Notes: generated from the letters alone by a model not told the origin. A stretch of DNA of 64,000 bases from an uncultured Collinsella sp. (GCA_900539735.1 UQDE01000003.1:1-64000); one strand, 5' to 3'. Shown: positions 46,375-55,888, counted from the first letter of the stretch. Numbers and translations: made by a program.

Positions 46375-47897
46375 TATTGGTCCCTCCTTCCCTGATACAT
46401 CGCCGCCTCGAGCACGTGGTCCTGCGTCACCCGCTCGCTCTCGGCGACATCGGCGATCGTGCGCGCGATGCGCACAAGACGCACGATGCCGCGACCCGTA
46501 AGATGCGTGCGCTTCGACAGGCCAAGGACGCACTTCTCTGCCGCCTCATCGAGCGCAAAAGTCGACACGACGCCGTCAATGGAGCGGGACTCGTCATACT
46601 CGGCCTCGGCGTCCGCATCGTCCATATGTGACTCGCGCCAGGCACGGAAGGCTCGGCCGCGCACGACGTAATCGCGCAACTCAGCCGATGACATGCCTTC
46701 GGCGCCCTCGATAATCACCTGGGGGTCGGGACGGGTCACATCGATCATCATGTCGATACGGTCGGCCAAAGGGCCGCGCAGTTTAGACCGATAGCGCTCG
46801 ACCATCGCCGCCGAGCAGCGACACGGTACCTCGCGATCGCCCAAAAAACCGCAGGGGCAGGGATTGCTCGCAGCCAGCAGCTGAAAGCGCGACGGGAAGG
46901 TAAAGGCCCCGTCGACGCGTACGATCCTCACATAGCCGCGCTCGATGGGCTGACGCAGCGTCTGCAGCACACCCGTGGGAAACTCGGCAAGCTCGTCCAA
47001 AAAGAGCACGCCGCCATGAGCAAGGCTGATCTCACCCGGATGCACCGGGCGTCCTCCGCCAATGAGGCCCGCCGTTGAAATGCTGTGATGGGGACTGCGG
47101 AAGGGCCGGTGTCCCGCCAACAAGCCATCAATGTTCTCACCCAAAACCGAATGGATGCACAGCGCCTCCTGCTGGTCCTCAACGGAAAGCTCGGGCAGAA
47201 TGCCGGTCATACGGCGCGCGAGCATGGTCTTACCCGATCCGGGCGAGCCGATCATGAGCAAGCCGAGCTCGCCGGCGGCCGCAAGCGCCATGCCGCGTTT
47301 AGCGACTTCCTGCCCCAGCACATCGGCATAGTCGAGTTCGGGCTCAAAGGTCGCCTCAACACCCTCGGAATCCAGATAATGACGCACGGCATCGCCCATG
47401 CCGCGAGCAAGCTGAGACAGATGGTCGATAAAGCCGCAATCAACGCCCGCAAGCGGCACATGCTGATCGGACCTGCCGGCGATAAAGGACAGCCCCATAT
47501 CACGCGCCAATAGCTGAAACGCCACCTCGCCCTTGACAGGAAGCACCGTACCGTCCAAGCCAAGCTCACCAGCGATAAGACAACGATCGAGGTTGTCGCG
47601 GGGAATCTGCCCATCGGCCGCCAGCACCGCGATGGCAATCGGCAGGTCGAAGCCGCTGCCGGTTTTACGGATATCGCCAGGTGCCAGGTTGACGGTAATG
47701 CCCGACCGAGGAATCTCGAAGCCTGCCGAACGCATGGCGCACCGGATACGCCCGCGAGATTCCATCACCTCCATGCTCGGGATACCGAGCATCTGGATGC
47801 CCGGAACGCCACCGGCAAGCGAGACCTCGACCGTGACGTGAATCGCCTCGACGCCGCGGATGCAGGCCGCGTGAACGGCAAACGTCTCGAACGCCAT
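46374..47897 (-). CDS. comM: ComM/YifB-family Mg-chelatase-like AAA+ ATPase
   Basis: AAA+ helicase-like protein that promotes branch migration during transformation in characterised species. N-terminal Lon-protease-like fold, Walker A GSPGSGKT (residues 217-224), Walker B FLDELAEF, and the C-terminal region ending in the arginine-rich TGRGIVRLVRIARTIADVA. 507 residues. ATG overlaps the yraN stop as TGATG. Clusters with dprA. Confidence 0.93.
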   Translation of the reverse strand: MAFETFAVHAACIRGVEAIHVTVEVSLAGGVPGIQMLGIPSMEVMESRGRIRCAMRSAGFEIPRSGITVNLAPGDIRKTGSGFDLPIAIAVLAADGQIPRDNLDRCLIAGELGLDGTVLPVKGEVAFQLLARDMGLSFIAGRSDQHVPLAGVDCGFIDHLSQLARGMGDAVRHYLDSEGVEATFEPELDYADVLGQEVAKRGMALAAAGELGLLMIGSPGSGKTMLARRMTGILPELSVEDQQEALCIHSVLGENIDGLLAGHRPFRSPHHSISTAGLIGGGRPVHPGEISLAHGGVLFLDELAEFPTGVLQTLRQPIERGYVRIVRVDGAFTFPSRFQLLAASNPCPCGFLGDREVPCRCSAAMVERYRSKLRGPLADRIDMMIDVTRPDPQVIIEGAEGMSSAELRDYVVRGRAFRAWRESHMDDADAEAEYDESRSIDGVVSTFALDEAAEKCVLGLSKRTHLTGRGIVRLVRIARTIADVAESERVTQDHVLEAAMYQGRRDQ

Positions 47898-48382
47898 CAC
47901 GACACCTGCCAATCGAACGCGTTGTACTGATGCTCGATCTCGGCGATATGCCCGCCACGAATGGTGACACCCACGGCATCGAAGCGAATCGCCTTGAGCG
48001 GATAATGCTCCATGAGGTAGCAACTTGCGATGCGGCGGTAACGGCGTTGCTTTTGGGCGTCCACGGCCTCCTCGGGAAAGACCCGCGTGTCGCAATCCAG
48101 TGCAACGCGTCTGGTCTTGACCTCGGCCATCACCACGACATCGTCGAGCTCATCGAGCAGCACCAGATCGGCCTCGCCCTCAGTGCAACGATAACCCTGC
48201 TCCAGCAAGGTGTAGCCGCGCTCGTTAAAATAGTCGATGGTGATCAGCTCGCCCAGCATGCCCAGCTCGCGGGGACTGAGTCCCTTGATAAACTCGGGCG
48301 TCATCGCCCCGCAGTCGAGCTCGCCGTTTTCCCAACGCTCCTTGAGCTGCTGCGTCTTGCTCTTTTTGCTTGCGGCACTCAT
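47897..48382 (-). CDS. yraN: YraN/UPF0102-family nuclease-like protein
   Basis: Restriction-endonuclease-like fold protein of unproven function, usually next to rnhB and comM as here. Conserved GELITIDYFNERGY, EGEADLVLLD and AEVKTRR (E-x-K active-site-like) residues. 161 residues, longer than usual (about 120) because of a Lys/Glu-rich N-terminal extension. The ATG at 48382 has AAAGGAG upstream. Confidence 0.88.
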   Translation of the reverse strand: MSAASKKSKTQQLKERWENGELDCGAMTPEFIKGLSPRELGMLGELITIDYFNERGYTLLEQGYRCTEGEADLVLLDELDDVVVMAEVKTRRVALDCDTRVFPEEAVDAQKQRRYRRIASCYLMEHYPLKAIRFDAVGVTIRGGHIAEIEHQYNAFDWQVS

Positions 48383-48486
48383 GGGGTCTCCTTTCCCGCA
48401 CACTGAATTGCCCCGATGATGAGGGCACCTTTCATGCGGGTAAGTACCGGAAGCAAACCAAAAGCTAACCAAATGCCGTCAAAAAA

Positions 48487-48522
48487 CGGGCCGTATGCAG
48501 CAATGGTGTTGCATACGGCCCG
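48487..48522 (-). terminator. rnhB terminator
   Basis: 13-bp perfect stem CGGGCCGTATGCA (48487-48499) and TGCATACGGCCCG (48510-48522), followed by T6 on the minus strand. Confidence 0.88.
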
Positions 48523-48571
48523 CTACCAGCAGGTTTATAAAACCCCAGAGGTCCCTGTCTCCACAATTGAC

Positions 48572-49360
48572 CTAGAAAAGGCGCTCAGTCTGCAGAAAGT
48601 TTCCGCAAAAGCTCACGCGGTGCAGTGGACAAAGTCCATGTTTGCGAATGGCCTCGATATGCTCGGGGCTTGCATAGCCCTTCGACTCGGCCAGATGGTA
48701 CTCGGGATACTCGGCGTCGTACTCGACCATCATCTCGTCACGCGTGACCTTGGCCATGATGGATGCCGCGGCGATACAGGCGATCTTGGCATCGCCCTTG
48801 ACCACGTCGCGCTCGTTAGGAACGGCGCCCAAGGGGTTGCCATCCATGAGGACGCAGTCGGGTTCAAGTCCCGTATCGGCCACGGCGCCCGCAACGGCGG
48901 CACGGATAGCACGGGCCATGCCCATCTCATCGATATCCTTCGGCGCGATATGGCAAAAACCGATCGCCGTCGCCACCTCGGCAATCTTCACTGAGAGCAA
49001 CTCGCGGCGCGCGGGCGTGAGCTTTTTGGAATCGTTGATACCCCAGACGCGCGGCTCCATAGGAAGACAGACGGCGCATACCGTCAAAGGACCGGCCACC
49101 GATCCGCGACCCACCTCGTCGACACCAACGACCACCCCATCGCCGCCAAGCTCGTGCATAAGCTCGTACATGTCATTGACGCGCTCGCGCTCGGCAAGCT
49201 CTTTGGCATGGCGTTTGAGGGCGCGTTCACAAGCCTTGATCACCTGCTGGCGCGGGTCCTCGCGATAATGCTCCACGAGGGCGGGAATCTCCTCAAACGT
49301 AGCGCTCGCCAACTCACCGGCAACCTGCGATGCCGAAACCGAGCTCGTCATGTTGGCCAT
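48572..49360 (-). CDS. rnhB: Ribonuclease HII
   Basis: Removes ribonucleotides from DNA and RNA-DNA hybrids. Catalytic acidic residues lie in VGVDEVGRGSVAGP and later DA/DE positions; the GKGDAKIACIAAASIMAKVTRD-type block is present. 262 residues, with an N-terminal helical extension of about 75 residues. ATG 49360 has AAGGAGG upstream. Confidence 0.95.
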   Translation of the reverse strand: MANMTSSVSASQVAGELASATFEEIPALVEHYREDPRQQVIKACERALKRHAKELAERERVNDMYELMHELGGDGVVVGVDEVGRGSVAGPLTVCAVCLPMEPRVWGINDSKKLTPARRELLSVKIAEVATAIGFCHIAPKDIDEMGMARAIRAAVAGAVADTGLEPDCVLMDGNPLGAVPNERDVVKGDAKIACIAAASIMAKVTRDEMMVEYDAEYPEYHLAESKGYASPEHIEAIRKHGLCPLHRVSFCGNFLQTERLF

Positions 49361-49395
49361 ACCAGGCCCTCCTTGCATGCAAATCAGATAAAAAG

Positions 49396-49419
49396 AAGGG
49401 CCACCCGAAGGTGACCCTT
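49396..49419 (-). terminator. rplS terminator
   Basis: Stem AAGGGCCACC and GGTGACCCTT around a CGAA tetraloop, followed on the minus strand by CTTTTT. Confidence 0.8.
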
Positions 49420-49453
49420 GTGTCCAAACGAGTGGACAGACGCTGCGATCTTC

Positions 49454-49795
49454 TTAGCGCTTCTCGGGGATGCGAGCAGCCTTGCCCACCTTGTCGCGGA
49501 GGTAGTACAGCTTGGCGCGACGGACGCGACCATGGCGAACGACCTCGAGCTTGGCGATCTTGGGGCTGTGAAGCGGGAAGGTACGCTCAACACCGACACC
49601 GAAGGACATCTTGCGGACGGTGAAGGTCTCGCGGGCACCGGCGCCGGCCATGCGGATGACGTCGCCCTGGAAGACCTGGATGCGCTCGCGGTCGCCTTCC
49701 TTAATGCGGTAGTGAACCTTGACGTTGTCGGCGACGCGAACCTGAGGAATGTCCTCGCGGATCTGCTGACGCTCGATTGCGCGGATGTAATCCAT
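49454..49795 (-). CDS. rplS: 50S ribosomal protein L19
   Basis: Located at the 30S-50S interface. 113 residues with VKVHYRIKEGDRERIQVFQG, FTVRKMSFGVGVERTFPLHSP and the basic C terminus RRAKLYYLRDKVGKAARI. ATG 49795 has AAGGAATTGCAC upstream. Confidence 0.97.
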   Translation of the reverse strand: MDYIRAIERQQIREDIPQVRVADNVKVHYRIKEGDRERIQVFQGDVIRMAGAGARETFTVRKMSFGVGVERTFPLHSPKIAKLEVVRHGRVRRAKLYYLRDKVGKAARIPEKR

Positions 49796-49938
49796 GTGCA
49801 ATTCCTTACTCTTCTAGAGGTGCCGTACCATCTTGGCCGGCACGTAGTTGAACAAACGTATTCGAGTATACACGCGCGGGTTTCTGCTGCAAGAACAATT
49901 TTTTACGCAGACAAAAAGACAAAACCCGCACATGATAA

Positions 49939-49966
49939 CCGCCCGCCTCACGAATGAGACGGGCGG
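49939..49966 (-). terminator. ppdK terminator
   Basis: 11-bp stem CCGCCCGCCTC (49939-49949) and GAGACGGGCGG (49956-49966) with one mismatch. TTAT follows on the minus strand. Confidence 0.65.
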
Positions 49967-50004
49967 CATGAGGGGGGCTACACTAGACGTCGATGTGCGG
50001 GGCG

Positions 50005-52755
50005 CTAGGCGTTGCGCTTGGCCTCGAGCTTGGCCTGAGCGGCAGCCAGGCGTGCGAGGGGCACGCGATAGGGCGAGCAGGACACGTAGTCCACGTCGGC
50101 CACGTTAAACAGGCCCTTGATGGACTTGGGGTCGCCGCCGTGCTCGCCGCACACGCCAAAGTGCATGTCGGGATTGGTGGCGCGGCCCTTCTCGACAGCC
50201 ATGCGCACCAGCTCGAGAACCGCCGTGTCGATGGTCTCGAAGGGGTTGTCCTTCAGGATCTTCTTGTGCAGGTACAGCGGAATGAACTTGGCCTCGGCAT
50301 CGTCGCGGGAGAAGCCAAAGGTCGTCTGGGTAAGGTCGTTGGTGCCAAAGCAGAAGAAGTCGGCGTGCTGGGCGATCTCGTCGGCGACCATGCAGGCGCG
50401 CGGCAGCTCGAGCATCGTGCCCACGGGAATGTTGAGCTCGACGCCCTCCTCGGCGGAAACCTTGGCGATGACACGCTCGATGACCTCGCGGGTCTGGACA
50501 TGCTCTGCCGTGATGGAAACGAGCGGAACCATGATCTCGGGGCGCGGGTCGACGCCATCCTTGATAAGGCGGGCAGCAGCCGTGGCGACGGCGCGAACCT
50601 GCATGAGCGGCAGATCGCTAAAGACGACGGACAGGCGCACACCACGCAGGCCGAGCATCGGGTTGGACTCGACCATGCCGTCGATACGGCGCAGGCGGGC
50701 ACGCAGGGCGGCAAGCTCTTCCTCGCTGGCGCCGGCGGCTTCCTTCTTGGTGATGGCGACCTCGAGTTCGCGAGGATTATCCAGGAACTCATGAAGCGGC
50801 GGATCGAGCAGGCGAACGACCACCTCGCGACCGGACATGGTCTTGAACATGGACAGGAAGTCCTCAGTCTGGACCTTGAGCAGATCGGCCAGGGCCTGCT
50901 GCTTCACAGCCTCGTCGTCGGACAGGATGAAGCTCTGGATAATGTTCTTGCGATCGCCCAGGAACATGTGCTCGGTACGGCACAGACCGATGGCCTCGGC
51001 GCCAAACTCGAGCGCGAGCTCGGCATCCTCGGGGTTGTCGGCGTTGACGCGCACGTGGTTGGCGTGACCGTCGGTCTCGTCCAGGCGGATCTCATCAGCC
51101 CAGGACAGGATGGTGTCCAAGTCGCCAGTGAGCTCGGCCGAAACCAGATCGACGGCGCCGTCGACGACGATGCCCTGAGTGCCGTCGATGGAGATGATGT
51201 CGCCCTCGTGCAGCACGCGATCGCTGCCCTCAATGTGCACGACCTTCTCGGCGGCGTCAATGTGGAAGCGCTCGACGCCGCAGACGCAGGGCGTGCCCAT
51301 ACCGCGAGCGATAACGGCGGCATGGCTCGTCTTGCCACCGTGGCTGGTCAGGATGCCCTCGGCGGCGACCATGCCCTTCAGGTCATCGGGGTTGGTCTCC
51401 CAGCGAACCAGAATGACCTTATGGCCCTCGGCAGAACGCGCAACGGCGTCATCGCTCGAGAACACGACCTCGCCCACGGCGGCACCGGGACTGGCATTAA
51501 GGCCGCATGCGAGCGCCTCGTATTTCTTGGAGGAGTCGAACTGCGGGTGCAGGAGCTGGTCGAGCTGCGCGGGGTCGATGCGGCTCACGGCCTCCTCACG
51601 GGTAATGAGGCCTTCCTCGACCATCTCAATAGCAATGCGCAGAGCGGCGGTTGCGGTACGCTTGCCCACGCGGGTCTGGAGCATCCAGAGCTTGCCCTGC
51701 TCGATGGTGAACTCGATGTCGCACATATCGCGGTAGTGATCCTCAAGCGTCAGGAAGACACGCTCAAGCTCCTCACCTGCGGACTCGAGGCCCGGGGTGG
51801 TCTTGAGGTCGGCAATGGGCTCGGTGTTGCGGATGCCGGCGACGACATCCTCGCCCTGGGCGTTGACCAGAAAGTCGCCGTAGAATTCCTTGGTGCCGTC
51901 GGCTGGGTTGCGCGTAAAGGCGACGCCGGTCGCCGAGGTCTCGCCCTTATTGCCAAAGGCCATAGCCTGGACGTTGACGGCGGTGCCAAGGTCGTCGGAA
52001 ATGCCGTGCTGCTTGCGGTAGATGCAGGCACGCTCGTTCATCCAGCTGCCAAAGACGGCCTGAATGGCAAGGCGCAGCTGGAGCTCCGGATCGTGCGGAA
52101 AGACGGGCTTGCCTTCCGCGACCTCGAGCTCCGGGTACTGGGCGGCCTCGACGTTGTCGGAGAAAATGCACTTGAAGGTCTCGACGAGCTCCTGCAGGTC
52201 CTCGGCCGAAAGCTCAGAATCGACGCGAACGCCGGCGACCAGGCGAGCCTGGGTCAGGGCATTCTCGAACAAGTCGGCATCGACACCCATGACGACGTTG
52301 GAGAACATCTGGATAAAGCGACGATAGCTGTCCCAGGCAAAGCGCGGGTTCTGCGTCTGGGCGATAAGGCCCTGAACGGACTCGTCGTTGAGGCCCAAGT
52401 TGAGGACCGTGTCCATCATGCCGGGCATTGAAAACGGAGCGCCCGAGCGCACCGAGACGAGCAGCGGGTCACGGGCATCGCCGAGCTTCTTGCCGCAGCG
52501 AGCCTCGAGGTCGGCCTCGGCGGCAACGATCTCGTCGAGCGCGCCTTCGGGCCAGACGTTGCCGGCACCGGAGTACTCGACGCAGGTCTGGCAGGTAATG
52601 GTAAAGCCACCGGGAACCGGCAGGCCGATACGGCTCATCTCGGCAAGGTTAGCGCCTTTGCCGCCAAGTACGAAGTTCATAGACTTGTCGCCCTCAGTGA
52701 CACAGGTGCCCTGGGCATCGGTTCCAAAACGGTAAACCCTCTTGCAATCGCTCAC
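50005..52755 (-). CDS. ppdK: Pyruvate, phosphate dikinase
   Basis: Interconverts pyruvate, ATP and Pi with PEP, AMP and PPi, a glycolytic or gluconeogenic enzyme in anaerobes. ATP-grasp N terminus (VLGGKGANLAEMSRIGLPVP), central phosphohistidine domain with GGKTSHAAVIARGMG, and a C-terminal PEP/pyruvate TIM barrel ending GVCGEHGGDP. 916 residues, full length. GTG start with GGAAGGGGAAG upstream. The 5' region has a hairpin and iterated GGTAAACG sites. Confidence 0.97.
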   Translation of the reverse strand: MSDCKRVYRFGTDAQGTCVTEGDKSMNFVLGGKGANLAEMSRIGLPVPGGFTITCQTCVEYSGAGNVWPEGALDEIVAAEADLEARCGKKLGDARDPLLVSVRSGAPFSMPGMMDTVLNLGLNDESVQGLIAQTQNPRFAWDSYRRFIQMFSNVVMGVDADLFENALTQARLVAGVRVDSELSAEDLQELVETFKCIFSDNVEAAQYPELEVAEGKPVFPHDPELQLRLAIQAVFGSWMNERACIYRKQHGISDDLGTAVNVQAMAFGNKGETSATGVAFTRNPADGTKEFYGDFLVNAQGEDVVAGIRNTEPIADLKTTPGLESAGEELERVFLTLEDHYRDMCDIEFTIEQGKLWMLQTRVGKRTATAALRIAIEMVEEGLITREEAVSRIDPAQLDQLLHPQFDSSKKYEALACGLNASPGAAVGEVVFSSDDAVARSAEGHKVILVRWETNPDDLKGMVAAEGILTSHGGKTSHAAVIARGMGTPCVCGVERFHIDAAEKVVHIEGSDRVLHEGDIISIDGTQGIVVDGAVDLVSAELTGDLDTILSWADEIRLDETDGHANHVRVNADNPEDAELALEFGAEAIGLCRTEHMFLGDRKNIIQSFILSDDEAVKQQALADLLKVQTEDFLSMFKTMSGREVVVRLLDPPLHEFLDNPRELEVAITKKEAAGASEEELAALRARLRRIDGMVESNPMLGLRGVRLSVVFSDLPLMQVRAVATAAARLIKDGVDPRPEIMVPLVSITAEHVQTREVIERVIAKVSAEEGVELNIPVGTMLELPRACMVADEIAQHADFFCFGTNDLTQTTFGFSRDDAEAKFIPLYLHKKILKDNPFETIDTAVLELVRMAVEKGRATNPDMHFGVCGEHGGDPKSIKGLFNVADVDYVSCSPYRVPLARLAAAQAKLEAKRNA

Positions 52756-52802
52756 GATACTTCCCCTTCCATGCGATCTCGCGCACGACCGTGGTAACGA
52801 AT

Positions 52803-52823
52803 CGGCCCGCCGGATGCGGGCCG
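52803..52823. other. Hairpin in ppdK leader region
   Basis: 8-bp perfect stem CGGCCCGC and GCGGGCCG with a 5-nt loop, about 50 nt upstream of the ppdK start. Role unknown. Confidence 0.4.
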
Positions 52824-52830
52824 TGAGGGA

Positions 52831-52836
52831 ACTATA
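52831..52836 (-). promoter_or_regulatory. Possible ppdK -10 element
   Basis: TATAGT on the minus strand, 76 nt upstream of ppdK, with a weak CTCAAG at an 18-nt spacing as -35. Confidence 0.35.
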
Positions 52837-52877
52837 CGGCGGGTTTTGAATGGGCTTGAGCAGAGGATACGCGGTTT

Positions 52878-52917
52878 GGTAAACGTGCTAAAACTAGCGG
52901 TAAACGGTAGGTAAAGG
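52878..52917 (-). promoter_or_regulatory. Iterated GGTAAACG sites upstream of ppdK
   Basis: GGTAAACG at 52878-52885 and 52899-52906, and GGTAAAGG at 52910-52917. They lie upstream of the possible ppdK -10, a place suited to an activator. A further palindrome GCTAAAACGCTTTAGC is at 52976-52991. The regulator is unknown. The 745-nt stretch 52756-53501 has no gene I can support. Confidence 0.35.
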
Positions 52918-53105
52918 TGGTTACCTTATGAAGATACCAGTACAACGTAGTCGCAGGTCAAAAGCGGTATAAACTGCTAAAACGCTTTAGCAAAAAGCTG
53001 TAATTATTGGAATGGAATCTCTTAAACTACGCAATAGCCAAGAAAGACAAAATCTATCAGAAGTATTTGTCCCAGGGATTTTGGTCAGAGTAGCTAATTT
53101 GGGAC

Positions 53106-53181
53106 GGGGCTATTTTAGCCACCCCGGCAGATAGCGCGAATGCTTTGGCGGAGTAACGGCCGGGGTAGCTAAAAAAGCCCC
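53106..53181. repeat. Large imperfect hairpin, 23-bp arms
   Basis: Arms 53106-53128 and 53159-53181 pair at 21 of 23 positions around a 30-nt loop. The arms contain GGGGCT, TTTTAGC and ACCCCGGC blocks. It is not next to a gene end it would obviously terminate, although the T-rich arm might terminate minus-strand transcripts. A dispersed intergenic repeat or MITE-like element is possible. It marks the start of the accessory island. Confidence 0.55.
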
Positions 53182-53392
53182 ATTACAGTTTGAGTCGTCC
53201 GAAAGGGCGGCTCCTTACTAGTTCTGGTAATACGATTGAGCCGTACCGATGGTCGCTGGCCGACCGCGACCGCGACGCGGCCTCCACCCGAGACCCCCAT
53301 CTCGACACATAGCCCGTCATCCGACGAAAGCGCGCAGGTCGTCCTGTATAGGCGCATGGTGTCCCCCTCCGCCGCAAGAGGGAAACGAAAAA

Positions 53393-53423
53393 GCCCCTCT
53401 TTGCCACTACGGACAAAAGGGGC
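53393..53423 (-). terminator. Terminator after ABC genes of locus A
   Basis: GCCCCT (53393-53398) pairs with AGGGGC (53418-53423), and T5 follows on the minus strand. It lies about 80 nt beyond the 3' end of the broken ABC gene. Confidence 0.65.
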
Positions 53424-53501
53424 CTCCCAGGGGAAACGTGTTACAAAGCCTTCTTTGCAGGACGATGAAGATCAGAAACCCAACGTCGTACGCGTAGGGA
53501 C

Positions 53502-54098
53502 TTACCCAACACCCACGCCATTTCGATCTTCTGGGCCTTCAACGCCACGTCCCGATAAGCATCCGGGCATCGGAATGACCTCGTCGCAAGCCGCAAGCAT
53601 CTCTTCGTCATGAGTGACAACAATTACAATATGGTCTCTCTTAACCTCATGAAGCAATTTAATTAGCGCGCTCCGGCTCTTCGCATCAAGCGCTGAAGTT
53701 GACTCAAGAAACAACATGACGTCCGGCGATTTCAACATCTGCCGCACAATTGCGATGTTCTGCTTCTCCCCGCCGGACACCCCTCCTTTCTTGCTGCCAA
53801 GCATCGCTGCCGCCCCGTTCTCCGCAGCGGCAATCATTTTGTCTAACCCCAATATGGCAAGCATCCGATTCAGTTTGTCGGCCTCGAAATCATCAGAAAG
53901 CAGCGTAAGATTATCGAGGATCGTCCCCCCAACAATAGGGGGCTCTTGCTCCGTAATGCCAACTCGGCACCGCCGCAATGCGTATCGGTCGATGCGACGC
54001 TGTGATACCCCGTTGTAGAGGACGGCCCCTTCCGTGTTATCTGGATATAGACCCAATATCACTGACAGCAGCGAGCTCTTCCCCGAGCCATTTCTTCT
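53502..54098 (-). pseudogene. Truncated ABC transporter ATPase domain
   Basis: Encodes the second two-thirds of an ABC nucleotide-binding domain: part of Walker A (NGSGKSSLLSV, in frame before the first GTG at 54062), a Q-loop region GITEQEPPIVGG, signature VSGGEKQ, and FLESTSALD where functional proteins have LDE-x-TSALD. An in-frame TAA at 54102-54104 cuts it off just before Walker A, and no membrane domain precedes it. The Walker B aspartate is replaced by Leu. It resembles the NBD of a TMD-NBD half transporter, so it is probably the remnant of the second subunit of a heterodimeric exporter with the intact gene upstream. The other reading is a short regulatory ATPase piece, which I think unlikely. 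Confidence 0.75.
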
Positions 54099-54187
54099 TG
54101 CTTACTGTTTTTCTTATATTGTAACGATTTTCGATAAGAGGAAAGATTACTCCATGACGCGCAAGCCCGAACTCTAAGCGTTTCCCA

Positions 54188-55792
54188 TCAGCATTGCCCA
54201 TTTTTCGGATCGAAATCCAAATCCAGCTTCCTATCGCATGCTGAAATCAAATCCTGATCATGGCTTACAACAAGAATTAGCTGATCGAAGGGATTTCGAT
54301 GAATATACTCCGTGAACTCCCGACGGCTTTCTTCATCTAAATCGTTCGTTGGTTCATCGAACACAAGCACTTCCGGCTGCCTGCGAAGTGCTGCGAATAT
54401 CCTTAGCTTTCGATACTCTCCACCAGAAAGGTCTCTACAATTCTTGCCTTTTAACGATTCGACGGTTCGATAGAAACTCGGCACAAGCTCTCGGAGGTTT
54501 TCGCTCGATCCCCGAATCGACGTCCTCTCAAGGTAATTCTCCACCGTTTCGTTCGGAATAAAGAGCTTTTGCGGGCACACCGCAAACAGGTCCCGTCGGA
54601 TCGTCTCCATATCGAGCTCTTCATATGGCACCGACCCCAAAGCCCGATGTCCCCCAGCAGAATATAGTCCAAGGAGCACCTTCAGAAACGTGCTTTTTCC
54701 GCATCCGTTCGGCCCGGTAATGGCATAGGTTTTTCCTTCCTCCACCTCCACGGAGAGGTCGCGGTATAAGTAGGGCTTTCCCGCGTATCGGTACGCGATG
54801 TTGGACAACGATATGCTCTCCACGTGCCCAACCGTGAGGGTGCCGCGGTCCTCGGCGTCCTCCGTCAGAGCCCCCAATCGGTCGAACGAGGCCCTTGCGT
54901 CCTGATACGATTTGAAATAATTCAAAAAATACTTGAAGCATCCGAACGCCATCGAGTAATACGAGTTCACCATTGTGAACTCGCCTAAGCTCATTCTTCC
55001 GCTCAATATTTCCATCCCGGAGATCACGAGCAGTGCCCCCCGAAACACAGACGAGATCAGGCCGTCGCTTGATGTGGCCAGATTCGAGACCCTACTTGCT
55101 TTCATGTAAATCGGGTAGTACCCCTCGAATACCCCTTTGAGCGTCCGAGCGCTCTGGTTATATGCGCCATCGCACTTAATGTCAAACAACTGCGACAGCT
55201 CGCCGCTCACGGACGCGAAAAGCTTACTCAAACCCTCCTTGTTCGCAAGCGAACTGTTGTACAACGGCTTTTTCAACGCCCTGAATAAAATGAAGTACGC
55301 AACAAGCGAACATGCACTTAACACCAGGAACACCGGATTAATCGAAAACAGGATGATGCATATCAACACAACCAGAACGATGTTAAGCCCGATCGTCAGG
55401 AAGTTGTTCACGACAAACGATGACACCGCATTCGAATCCGCATACACCCTCTGCGTTGTATAGGATGGATCCGCCTGCTCCCCCTTTTCCAGGGGCCCCC
55501 GTTCAAACGACTCACACGTGGTCCCCATCAGTCTCGTCGTCATCTCCAAGATGACGCGCGATACGTTCACACCCATCGCATACGACATGAAGGAGGCCGA
55601 TATCCCTATGCCCGCAACAAAGGCCGCAAACCACACGACGCGAGATGGATCCCTATTCGTCACGAGAAAGTCTACAAACCCACCGTTTAAGGCGGGCATG
55701 ACGCACGAGAGAGCAAAATTCACCAGCATGAGAATCACGAAAAGCCGTGACCCTTTACACCGAAACAACTCGTGAACCGTCTTCTTAAACAT
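54188..55792 (-). CDS. ABC exporter, fused membrane and ATPase domains
   Basis: Half-type ABC exporter: six-helix membrane domain (about residues 1-300) and an NBD with Walker A GPNGCGKST (360-368), signature LSGGEYRKL (455-463), Walker B VLVFDEP (475-481) and switch His in VVSHDQD. No N-terminal C39 peptidase, so it would not cleave leaders itself. ATG 55792 has GGGAG 5 nt upstream. Divergent from the PqqD/radical SAM operon of locus A; export of a modified peptide, or self-protection, is the likely job by context. Base composition is lower in GC than the housekeeping genes. Confidence 0.88.
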   Translation of the reverse strand: MFKKTVHELFRCKGSRLFVILMLVNFALSCVMPALNGGFVDFLVTNRDPSRVVWFAAFVAGIGISASFMSYAMGVNVSRVILEMTTRLMGTTCESFERGPLEKGEQADPSYTTQRVYADSNAVSSFVVNNFLTIGLNIVLVVLICIILFSINPVFLVLSACSLVAYFILFRALKKPLYNSSLANKEGLSKLFASVSGELSQLFDIKCDGAYNQSARTLKGVFEGYYPIYMKASRVSNLATSSDGLISSVFRGALLVISGMEILSGRMSLGEFTMVNSYYSMAFGCFKYFLNYFKSYQDARASFDRLGALTEDAEDRGTLTVGHVESISLSNIAYRYAGKPYLYRDLSVEVEEGKTYAITGPNGCGKSTFLKVLLGLYSAGGHRALGSVPYEELDMETIRRDLFAVCPQKLFIPNETVENYLERTSIRGSSENLRELVPSFYRTVESLKGKNCRDLSGGEYRKLRIFAALRRQPEVLVFDEPTNDLDEESRREFTEYIHRNPFDQLILVVSHDQDLISACDRKLDLDFDPKNGQC

Positions 55793-55888
55793 GCCAGCTC
55801 CCATCAAGCGGCCTTTTATCCAAAACTGAATTTGCTCGCCGCTTAATCGCTCCCATATATCCCTTGTTGTTAATCCTTGCTCAAGACA

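Noticed and set aside
53236..53613. Plus-strand 125-codon frame, and minus-strand 62- and 77-codon frames in the same place
   Set aside because: No ribosome-binding site, Pro/Ser/Arg-rich or unremarkable products, no family; treated as non-coding.
53502..54062. Reading the short ABC frame as a complete ATPase
   Set aside because: It would start after Walker A, so it could not bind ATP in the usual way; better read as a truncated remnant.
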